Assembly (NCBI GenBank): GCA_946886255.1
Contig: CAMPIG010000312.1
Coordinates: forward strand, 1 to 5,838
DNA length: 5,838 bases
Direction: 5' to 3'
Source of the DNA: an uncultured Cellvibrio sp.
GTDB taxonomy: Bacteria; Pseudomonadota; Gammaproteobacteria; Pseudomonadales; Cellvibrionaceae
The position numbers and the translations under genes are program-made. This document shows, piece by piece, positions 1-5,838 of this stretch. Positions within the stretch are counted from its first letter, which is position 1, and the number at the start of each line of letters is the position of its first letter. Under the pieces are notes generated by a model. It was given only the letters and a program-made list of their open reading frames with translations. It was not told the DNA's origin and did not search any database.

Positions 1-753
1 TGGCGCTCGCGACGGCGCCAGCAGATTGCGGTTCGTCCTTTCCCTGAATCCTGGCATCAACTGCTTGAGCAACACTGGCAGTTGTATGCGGTGTTGCCCG
101 AAGATGTACGTGACCAACTGCAGCGGCAACTCCGGGTGATGATGGCGGAAACCGAGTTCTACGGCTGCAATGATTTGATTGTTACGGAGAAAATGCGTGT
201 GTTGGTCCTGGCACAAGCCAGCTTGCTTTATGGCAGCGTCATTCATCACCAGCAAACGGATTTTCCCTGTGTCTTACTTTACCCGGATGCTTTTGTTCGT
301 GAAGGCGCGATGGTGGATGAACTGGGTTTGGTTGCCGAGGAGCGTCATATTCTTTTGGGAGAGTCCTGGGAACAGGGTAAGGTGATCTTGTCCTGGGCCG
401 ACATTGAGCAGAATCTGGCGCAACCACGGAGCCACCACAATCTGGTGATTCACGAATACGCGCACCAGATTGATGGTTATGACGGCGCTATGAACGGCAC
501 ACCACCCGTGGCGGGTCATCCGAAATTCCAGACATGGCCTGCGGTCATGCAAGGCGCCTATGATGATCTCTGTCATCGCGTGGATGCGGGTGATGTATCT
601 TTTGATCCCTACGCGACGACTAATCCCGCAGAATTTTTTGCCGTCGTTAGTGAATATTTCTTTATGCAACCGCAGGTGCTTATTGAGCGTTATCCCGATG
701 TTTATCGGTTGCTCTCTGCTTTTTATCGTCGTGACCCCTTGACCTGGACTTAA
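1..753 (+). CDS. mtfA: MtfA-family zinc-dependent peptidase (5' end outside window)
   Basis: This is a cytosolic M90-family metallopeptidase. In E. coli, MtfA binds and inactivates the glucose-PTS repressor Mlc and has aminopeptidase activity. The frame is open from base 1 without a stop. The residues before the TTG at 82 (including FPESWHQLL) fit the family N-terminus, and that TTG has no Shine-Dalgarno sequence, so the true start lies upstream. The visible 250 codons compare with about 265 in E. coli, so only a short N-terminal piece is probably missing. The zinc site is intact: HEYAH at window codons 151-155 (bases 451-465), with the third ligand Glu in NPAEFF at codon 211 (base 631). This matches E. 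coli H149/H153/E212. The motifs YPDAF, SWEQG and SEYFF are also typical. Family assignment is firm. Whether it acts on an Mlc-like partner here is unknown. Confidence 0.93.
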   Translation, partial: WRSRRRQQIAVRPFPESWHQLLEQHWQLYAVLPEDVRDQLQRQLRVMMAETEFYGCNDLIVTEKMRVLVLAQASLLYGSVIHHQQTDFPCVLLYPDAFVREGAMVDELGLVAEERHILLGESWEQGKVILSWADIEQNLAQPRSHHNLVIHEYAHQIDGYDGAMNGTPPVAGHPKFQTWPAVMQGAYDDLCHRVDAGDVSFDPYATTNPAEFFAVVSEYFFMQPQVLIERYPDVYRLLSAFYRRDPLTWT

Positions 754-791
754 CGCTCTTCGTTTCTGTCAGCTGAAACCCTTGAAGAACT

Positions 792-807
792 TTTGGTTTA
801 AACCAAA
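792..807. promoter_or_regulatory. perfect 16-bp palindrome, possible operator
   Basis: TTTGGTTTAAACCAAA reads identically on both strands with no spacer. It lies in the mtfA–hydrolase gap, 56 bases before the hydrolase ATG. Having no loop and no following T run, it is not an intrinsic terminator. Its shape suits a dimeric repressor or activator site for the downstream gene. I could not place a convincing -35/-10 pair around it, so the operator role is inference. Confidence 0.4.
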
Positions 808-863
808 CTCCCAAAGACACCTTTCTCTGCAAAATATTCATCGCAAATTCATAAGGAATTCCC

Positions 864-1856
864 ATGAAGTATTGGCTATCCACCTTATTGTTATTCACCT
901 GCCTATCATCATTCGCCGCAGAGGCGCCCAGCTACGGTCCGCGTCTGGAAGGCTTTAACTATCCCCACCCCACTAAAACCTTCACCTTCACATCCCAACA
1001 ACAGGATCTGGAGATGGTGTATATGGATGTCCAGCCCGAGGAGGCAAACGGGCGCACGGTGGTACTGATGCATGGCAAGAATTTTTGTGCAGCGACCTGG
1101 GAGGGCACCATCAAGGTACTGGTCGATAAAGGTTATCGTGTGATAGCGCCAGACCAGATCGGCTTCTGTAAATCATCCAAGCCAACACAGTATCAATTCA
1201 GCTTTCAGCAACTGGCGAGCAATACCCGGGCGTTGCTTGACAATATCGATGTGAAAAACGTGACCGTCATGGGGCATTCCATGGGCGGCATGTTGGCTAC
1301 GCGTTTTGCGCTCATGTATCCCGAACAAACTGAGCAACTGGTGATGGTCAATCCGATTGGCCTGGAGGATTGGAAGGCATTGGGCGTGCCTTACCGTAAT
1401 GTGGATGAATGGTATGCGCGGGATCTGAAAACCTCGGCGGAGAGCATTCGGAAATACCAGCTCAATACCTACTACGCCGGAAATTGGCGCCCGGAGTTTG
1501 ATCGTTGGGTGGAGATGCAAGCGGGTATGTTTCGCGGTGAGGGACGAGAGCTGGTGGCCTGGAGTTCGGCATTAACCGCTGACATGATTATGTCGCAGCC
1601 GGTCGTCTACGAATTTCCCCTATTGAAGGTGCCGGTGTTACTGCTGATCGGCGAATTGGATAACACAGCGTTGGGCAAAGATGCAGCTCCGCCAGCGTTG
1701 CAGAAAAAATTGGGCAATTATAAAAAGCTGGGTCGAGAAATCGCGGCACAAATTCCCAAAGCCAAATTGGTGAATTTTCCCGACCTGGGTCACTCACCGC
1801 AGATTCAGGCTCCGGAGCGTTTTCACAAGGCGCTCTTAACAGGACTATTGCCTTGA
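864..1856 (+). CDS. secreted alpha/beta-fold hydrolase
   Basis: This 330-residue protein has an N-terminal signal peptide (residues 1 to about 18-21: Lys2, a hydrophobic stretch to Phe17, then AAEA), so it is probably periplasmic. The alpha/beta-hydrolase elements appear in order: HG oxyanion motif at 70-71, APDQIGF at 95-101, nucleophile elbow GHSMGG with Ser139, acid Asp266 in IGELD, and His310 in DLGHS. A cap region lies roughly at 165-250. The fold resembles the epoxide hydrolase/haloalkane dehalogenase/esterase superfamily, but a Ser nucleophile points to ester or related hydrolysis. The substrate is unknown. The start is supported by AAGGA at 853-857, six bases before the ATG. The mature protein contains only two cysteines, Cys75 and Cys102. 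It follows mtfA by 110 bases and is convergent with the next gene, so it is probably a single-gene unit. Confidence 0.9.
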   Translation: MKYWLSTLLLFTCLSSFAAEAPSYGPRLEGFNYPHPTKTFTFTSQQQDLEMVYMDVQPEEANGRTVVLMHGKNFCAATWEGTIKVLVDKGYRVIAPDQIGFCKSSKPTQYQFSFQQLASNTRALLDNIDVKNVTVMGHSMGGMLATRFALMYPEQTEQLVMVNPIGLEDWKALGVPYRNVDEWYARDLKTSAESIRKYQLNTYYAGNWRPEFDRWVEMQAGMFRGEGRELVAWSSALTADMIMSQPVVYEFPLLKVPVLLLIGELDNTALGKDAAPPALQKKLGNYKKLGREIAAQIPKAKLVNFPDLGHSPQIQAPERFHKALLTGLLP

Positions 1857-1935
1857 TCCTTGAAGAATATTGTTGGCAATGCAGATCCAACGCAGGGCGA
1901 TCCGAGAGTTGAATTTAAGTTTTAGTGGGTTCGCC

Positions 1936-2154
1936 TCAGGGCTTGTTTTCGTCGCTATTGATTTGCACCAGTGTGGCCAAACCTTCGTGGCGCAGTTTGT
2001 TCATCAGCTTGGCCAACTGGTCCACCTCGGCGGCATCCAACTGCTCGCCGTGAACAAAAGATAATCGCCCCTTGGTAACCAATTCGCGCACATACGTGGG
2101 CCGGACGCGCAGTCGTTCGGCAGCTTGGGTGATAGACAGCAGTTGTTGCAACAT
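1936..2154 (-). CDS. small excisionase/MerR-like helix-turn-helix protein
   Basis: This predicted 72-residue DNA-binding protein has a helix-turn-helix at about residues 7-30 (SITQAAERLRVRPTYVRELV, then TKGRL). The following FVHGEQLDAAEVDQL segment matches the short wing and helix of the HTH_17/excisionase-type domain. The C-terminal tail (50-72) is charged and has no recognised domain. The ATG has no clear Shine-Dalgarno sequence. The frame runs back to a stop at 2218-2220 with no better ATG, GTG or TTG upstream, so the start is likely but not certain. It converges on the hydrolase gene (79-base gap) and diverges from gmk (234-base gap). No integrase, recombinase or toxin gene is next to it in the window, so a role as excisionase or antitoxin is not supported. 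A stand-alone regulator is the simplest reading. Confidence 0.72.
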   Translation of the reverse strand: MLQQLLSITQAAERLRVRPTYVRELVTKGRLSFVHGEQLDAAEVDQLAKLMNKLRHEGLATLVQINSDENKP

Positions 2155-2279
2155 AACGGGAATCAGGTAATAAAAAGATTGTGGATGCGCATCTGGAACG
2201 CGCGGAAAACCTCTGCTTCACTATGCCACACTTTATTGCCGATTACTCGCCATGAACGGCGCCAGCGGTGGATAATCCC

Positions 2280-3006
<727 letters not shown>

Positions 3007-3072
3007 TTCCCGGGCATTTGGTTGGTAAACTCACGCAAGTGTACATTTTGTGGCCAATTCCTCGGCGCGCGA

Positions 3073-3102
3073 CTGGCGGCGAGCACCTATCTCACGCATA
3101 AT
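3073..3102 (+). promoter_or_regulatory. weak promoter candidate for rpoZ
   Basis: A -10 CATAAT (3097-3102), identical to the gmk -10, sits 57 bases before the rpoZ ATG. The best -35 is CTGGCG (3073-3078) at 18-base spacing and matches the consensus at only 3/6 positions. The 153-base gmk–rpoZ gap, with no clear terminator, makes an extra promoter plausible, although read-through from gmk is also possible. Confidence 0.33.
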
Positions 3103-3116
3103 AGCACCCTTGAAAA

Positions 3117-3132
3117 GCAGCATTCCGGCTGC
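3117..3132 (+). promoter_or_regulatory. small hairpin in the rpoZ leader
   Basis: GCAGC (3117-3121) and GCTGC (3128-3132) form a five-pair GC-rich stem with a six-base loop. It would start about eight bases after the transcription start implied by the CATAAT box. No T run follows, so it is not a terminator. A stem this short can occur by chance. Confidence 0.25.
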
Positions 3133-3159
3133 ATTACTTAGTTCAGGCACGGAAATTTT

Positions 3160-3411
3160 ATGGCACGCATTACTGTTGAAGATTGTTTGAATCACGTTGA
3201 TAACCGTTTTGAGTTGGTTATGGTGGGCAGCAAACGCGCCCGTCAACTCGCGATCGGTGGTAAAGACCCACACGTCCCCGCCGAAAATGACAAACCCACT
3301 GTGATCGCCCTGCGCGAAATTGAAGAAGGTTTTATTGATGCGAGCATTCTTCTCGAAAAAGACGTGGCTCCTGCGCCGAAACCTGAGCGCAACTACGAAC
3401 AGGAAATGTAA
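3160..3411 (+). CDS. rpoZ: RNA polymerase omega subunit
   Basis: Omega clamps the C-terminal part of beta' and helps assemble and stabilise RNA polymerase. The 83 residues (91 in E. coli) show the family signatures: [10 protein letters not shown] at the start, [16 protein letters not shown] (15-30), GGKDPHVP (33-40), END (42-44) and [12 protein letters not shown] (48-59). The tail is short and charged. The N-terminal residues 2-5, which in E. coli omega contribute with beta' to (p)ppGpp site 1, are Ala-Arg-Ile-Thr against Ala-Arg-Val-Thr, so that site looks preserved. GGA at 3151-3153 gives a modest Shine-Dalgarno sequence before the ATG. The gene lies between gmk and spoT, as in E. coli and Pseudomonas. 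A terminator-like hairpin starts 20 bases after its stop. Confidence 0.97.
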   Translation: MARITVEDCLNHVDNRFELVMVGSKRARQLAIGGKDPHVPAENDKPTVIALREIEEGFIDASILLEKDVAPAPKPERNYEQEM

Positions 3412-3431
3412 GCCGAGGTAGATCATCCCCT

Positions 3432-3456
3432 AGCCGCTGCCGGTGTAGCGGCTTTT
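3432..3456 (+). terminator. terminator-like hairpin between rpoZ and spoT
   Basis: AGCCGCT (3432-3438) pairs perfectly with AGCGGCT (3447-3453), with one more G·T pair inside. The stem runs directly into four T residues (3453-3456). The T run is short, so termination is probably partial. It ends 19 bases before the spoT start, leaving no room for a spoT promoter after it. This suggests that rpoZ and spoT levels are uncoupled by attenuation. Alternatively it may only stabilise the rpoZ 3' end. Confidence 0.55.
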
Positions 3457-3464
3457 CAGTCTCT

Positions 3465-3468
3465 GGAG
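3465..3468 (+). promoter_or_regulatory. Shine-Dalgarno site fixing the spoT TTG start
   Basis: GGAG lies seven bases before the TTG at 3476. The frame hits a TAG at 3446-3448 with no ATG or GTG in between. The next in-frame ATG (codon 60) would cut off part of the hydrolase domain. TTG is therefore the only sensible start. Confidence 0.8.
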
Positions 3469-3475
3469 AACGGCG

Positions 3476-5590
3476 TTGCAGACAATTGAAGCCTTAAGTC
3501 ACAGGCTTTCGTCATATCTGGATACTCCCCAAATTAATTTGGTGAAGCGGGCTTATTTTTACGCGGAACAAGCCCACGATGGCCAAAAGCGTCGCAGTGG
3601 CGAAGCCTACATTACCCATCCGCTCGCGGTAGCGGATATTCTCGCGCACATGCATATGGACCATCAGAGTTTGATGGCAGCCATGCTGCACGATGTCATT
3701 GAAGATACCGGCATCAGCAAAAAAGCGATCTCCAGGCAGTTTGGTGATTCTGTGGCCGATCTGGTGGATGGTGTCAGCAAGCTAACTCAGATCGAATTTG
3801 AATCCCACGCGGAAAAGCAGGCGGAAAACTTCCAGAAGATGGCATTGGCGATGGCCAATGACTTGCGTGTTATCCTGGTAAAGTTAGCTGACCGTTTGCA
3901 CAACATGCGCACACTGGGTGCTATGCCCGCCGACAAGAAACGTCGGATCGCTAAAGAAACCCTAGAGATCTACGCCCCCATCGCCCATCGGCTGGGTATG
4001 AATGATATGCGCCTGGAGTTTGAGGATCGTGGCTTTTACGCGATGTATCCGTTGCGGGCGACACGTTTGCAGGCCGCCCTTAAGACCGCGCGCGGTAACC
4101 GCAAAGAGTTGGTTGAACAAATTCAGACGTCCATTGAAAAACGCCTGACTCGCGAGAAGATCGTGGCTGAGGTAATCGGGCGGGAGAAACACCTGTTCAG
4201 CATCTATGAAAAGATGCGGCAGAAGAAGAAGTACTTCAAAGAGATCATGGATGTATACGCCTTCCGCATCATCGTGGATAGCGTGGATACCTGCTATCGC
4301 GTGCTGGGGGTGATTCATAACCTCTACAAGCCCGTAGCTGGCGAGTTCAAAGATTACATCGCGATTCCCAAAGCTAATGGCTATCAGTCGTTGCACACGG
4401 TGTTGGTCGGTATGCACGGCGTACCTATTGAGGTGCAAATCCGTACTCGCGAGATGGATGAGATGGCCAATAACGGGATCGCGGCGCATTTCCTCTACAA
4501 ATCCAACAGCACTGAAACGATCAACAGCAGCCACAGTCGCGCACGCCAGTGGGTGCAGGGGCTGCTGGAGATGCAGCGTCGCGCCGGGGATTCTCTGGAG
4601 TTCATCGAAAATGTGAAGATCGATCTCTTCCCGGATGAGGTATATGTTTTTACGCCTAAGGGCAAGATCGTCGAGCTGCCTCACGGTGCTACAGCGGTGG
4701 ATTTTGCCTATGCCGTGCACACCGATGTTGGCAATGCCTGTGTGGCTTGCCGGATCAACGGTCGGCTCGCGCCTTTATCGCAGCCGCTGCAAAGCGGGCA
4801 GAAAGTCACCATCATCACCGCGCCGGGCGCGCAGCCCAATCCCAACTGGTTAAATTTTACGGTATCGGGTAAGGCCCGCAGCGGAATTCGACATTTCCTC
4901 AAAAATCAGCGCCATCACCAATCAGTAGCGCTGGGCCGTCGGATGCTCAGCCGTGCGTTGGCGGATATGCATATCGAACTCGATAATCTGACAGAGGCAC
5001 AACAAGCGCAATTGCTGCAGGCGGCGCAAGTGGATTCACTGGAAACCTTGCTCGAAGAGATCGGCTTGGGTAACCGCGTGGCCTTTGCGGTGGCCAAACT
5101 GCTGCAACCGGATGCCGAGGTTAAGCCGCGTGGCCCTAGTATTTACTCGCCGCTTACAATTGACTCGTCCGAGGGTATGTTGATCACCTTTGCCCGCTGC
5201 TGCCGGCCGATCCCCGGCGACCCGATTATAGGGCATGTAAGCTCCGGCAAAGGCTTGGTTATCCATCAGGATACCTGTCGCAATATTGTGGAAATCCGCA
5301 GCAATCCGGAAAAAATCAGCCATGTGAATTGGGCGCCGACCGTCAGCGGGGAGTTTCTGGTGGATGTCCGGGTGGAAGTGGAGTCAGAGCGCGGCATCAT
5401 CGCAACCCTCGCCACGCGGGTGACCGAGCAGGGCGGCAGCATTGAGCATATCAATGTCCAGGAGCGGGATGCCCATAACAGCGTGATTCACTTGTGTATC
5501 GGGGTACACAACCGCGTGCACCTGGCCAACATTATGCGTCGTATCCGCAACATGAGCTTTGTGATCCGAATCGGGCGCAGCAAGAATTGA
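3476..5590 (+). CDS. spoT: bifunctional (p)ppGpp synthetase/hydrolase SpoT
   Basis: SpoT removes pyrophosphate from (p)ppGpp and can make it from ATP plus GDP/GTP. It sets alarmone levels under carbon, fatty-acid and other starvation. Its 704 residues compare with 702 in E. coli. The HD hydrolase domain (about 20-180) keeps its metal and catalytic residues: His48, His72-Asp73, Glu76-Asp77, and Asp139 with Asn143. The synthetase domain (about 230-345) has GREKHLFSIYEKM (235-247), Asp259 in MDVYAFR, the G-loop NGYQSLHT with Tyr303, and Glu319 in VEVQIRT. TGS follows at about 387-448, then a helical region, a Cys/His element (Cys575, Cys576, His596, Cys601) and a C-terminal ACT domain (about 626-704). 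An intact HD site identifies it as SpoT/Rel rather than RelA. Odd point: the synthetase RxKD motif reads EFKD (290-293). Translation starts at TTG, and expression likely depends on read-through of the preceding hairpin. Confidence 0.97.
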   Translation: MQTIEALSHRLSSYLDTPQINLVKRAYFYAEQAHDGQKRRSGEAYITHPLAVADILAHMHMDHQSLMAAMLHDVIEDTGISKKAISRQFGDSVADLVDGVSKLTQIEFESHAEKQAENFQKMALAMANDLRVILVKLADRLHNMRTLGAMPADKKRRIAKETLEIYAPIAHRLGMNDMRLEFEDRGFYAMYPLRATRLQAALKTARGNRKELVEQIQTSIEKRLTREKIVAEVIGREKHLFSIYEKMRQKKKYFKEIMDVYAFRIIVDSVDTCYRVLGVIHNLYKPVAGEFKDYIAIPKANGYQSLHTVLVGMHGVPIEVQIRTREMDEMANNGIAAHFLYKSNSTETINSSHSRARQWVQGLLEMQRRAGDSLEFIENVKIDLFPDEVYVFTPKGKIVELPHGATAVDFAYAVHTDVGNACVACRINGRLAPLSQPLQSGQKVTIITAPGAQPNPNWLNFTVSGKARSGIRHFLKNQRHHQSVALGRRMLSRALADMHIELDNLTEAQQAQLLQAAQVDSLETLLEEIGLGNRVAFAVAKLLQPDAEVKPRGPSIYSPLTIDSSEGMLITFARCCRPIPGDPIIGHVSSGKGLVIHQDTCRNIVEIRSNPEKISHVNWAPTVSGEFLVDVRVEVESERGIIATLATRVTEQGGSIEHINVQERDAHNSVIHLCIGVHNRVHLANIMRRIRNMSFVIRIGRSKN

Positions 5591-5676
5591 TTATGCATCG
5601 CGCTTCTTTCTTATAGTCATCTCATATAGCCCTGCGCCGCACTCCCGTTTATACTCGATCGCTTTCCGTTAATAAC

Positions 5677-5698
5677 AGCGCGCCGTCCCAGCGCTTTT
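5677..5698 (+). promoter_or_regulatory. weak hairpin plus T run in the spoT–ridA gap
   Basis: AGCGC (5677-5681) and GCGCT (5691-5695) form a five-pair stem with a nine-base loop, overlapping TTTT (5695-5698). It could be a weak terminator after spoT or a ridA leader structure. Possible -10 boxes in the same gap (TATAGT at 5612-5617 and TATACT at 5650-5655) lack a well-spaced -35, so I do not call a ridA promoter. Confidence 0.25.
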
Positions 5699-5716
5699 CA
5701 ACGAAGCAGGCTCATC

Positions 5717-5838
5717 ATGACGAACAAAGCCACAATCCATACCACCAATGCCCCGGCGGCCATCGGTACCTACTCTCAGGCAATCAAGGTCAACAACACG
5801 ACATACCTGTCGGGCCAGATTCCGCTGGACCCCAAGAC
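5717..5838 (+). CDS. ridA: RidA (YjgF/YER057c/UK114) enamine/imine deaminase, 3' end outside window
   Basis: RidA hydrolyses reactive 2-aminoacrylate and related enamine/imine intermediates released by PLP enzymes such as threonine dehydratase, protecting other PLP enzymes in the cytosol. Only the first 40 codons and two further bases are in the window; the family is usually about 125-130 residues. The visible N-terminus is diagnostic: [15 protein letters not shown] (11-25), then [11 protein letters not shown] (29-39). The usual GPYSQA reads GTYSQA here. The catalytic Arg of the family lies beyond the window edge. AGG at 5708-5710, six bases before the ATG, supports the start. It follows spoT by 126 bases in the same direction, an arrangement common in Pseudomonas, where it may be co-transcribed or have its own promoter. 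Confidence 0.93.
   Translation, partial: MTNKATIHTTNAPAAIGTYSQAIKVNNTTYLSGQIPLDPK

Noticed and set aside
82..84. TTG at 82 as the mtfA start.
   Set aside because: The frame is open to the window edge, the upstream residues fit the family and no ribosome binding site precedes this TTG. The gene is truncated by the window, not short.
762..779. Possible terminator after mtfA: GTTTC and GAAAC arms.
   Set aside because: The stem is only five AT-rich pairs with an eight-base loop and no T run, too weak to call.
894..902. Cys13 in the hydrolase signal peptide (LFTC) as a lipoprotein lipobox.
   Set aside because: Thr before the Cys and Phe at -2 do not fit the usual lipobox. The AAEA region fits ordinary signal peptidase I cleavage better.
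780..1867. The 10-mer CCTTGAAGAA occurs at 780-789 and 1858-1867, flanking the hydrolase gene like a target-site duplication.
   Set aside because: Several 10-base matches are expected by chance in a window of this size. There are no inverted ends or transposase, and the match does not extend.
1870..2064. Plus-strand frame of 64 codons opposite the HTH gene.
   Set aside because: It is antisense to the HTH coding frame, shows no domain and no Shine-Dalgarno site. The minus-strand frame has a recognisable DNA-binding motif.
2184..2193. 10-bp palindrome GATGCGCATC upstream of the small HTH gene.
   Set aside because: Palindromes of this length are expected several times by chance here, and no promoter is recognisable around it.
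3962..4720. Open minus-strand frame of about 252 codons inside spoT.
   Set aside because: It lies wholly antisense to strongly conserved SpoT sequence, shows no recognisable domain and has no evident ribosome binding site. It is a by-product of spoT codon usage.

Overview
The window reads as a chromosomal segment of a gammaproteobacterium, most likely from the Pseudomonas/Cellvibrio side of the class. The evidence is the block gmk – rpoZ – spoT – ridA in one direction, Pseudomonas-like SpoT and Gmk sequences, and moderate GC content with many AT-rich gaps. I cannot assign a genus from the sequence alone. No IS element, tRNA, rRNA or CRISPR array is visible.

Layout. The left end is the 3' part of an mtfA-type zinc peptidase gene (1-753, cut by the window edge). 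After a 110-base gap holding a perfect 16-bp palindrome comes a secreted alpha/beta hydrolase (864-1856). Facing it is a small minus-strand gene for an excisionase/MerR-like helix-turn-helix protein (1936-2154). The 234 bases between that gene and gmk (2155-2388) carry a good sigma70-type promoter with a tandem 11-bp repeat in its spacer, followed by a leader hairpin. Then come gmk (2389-3006), a 153-base gap with a weaker promoter candidate and a second small hairpin, rpoZ (3160-3411), a terminator-like hairpin, spoT from a TTG start (3476-5590), a 126-base gap, and the first 40 codons of ridA running off the right end. No gene-free stretch exceeds 300 bases.

How the genes fit together. gmk, rpoZ and spoT form a conserved guanine-nucleotide / stringent-response cluster. 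Gmk makes GDP, the substrate pool for (p)ppGpp. Omega helps build one (p)ppGpp site on RNA polymerase. SpoT degrades and makes the alarmone. ridA commonly lies downstream in pseudomonads and clears reactive enamine intermediates. The left-hand genes look unrelated to this cluster.

I see no wholly new system here. Most worth checking are a Glu in place of the usual Arg in the SpoT synthetase RxKD motif, the hairpin that forces spoT to depend on read-through, and the unusual gmk promoter region.
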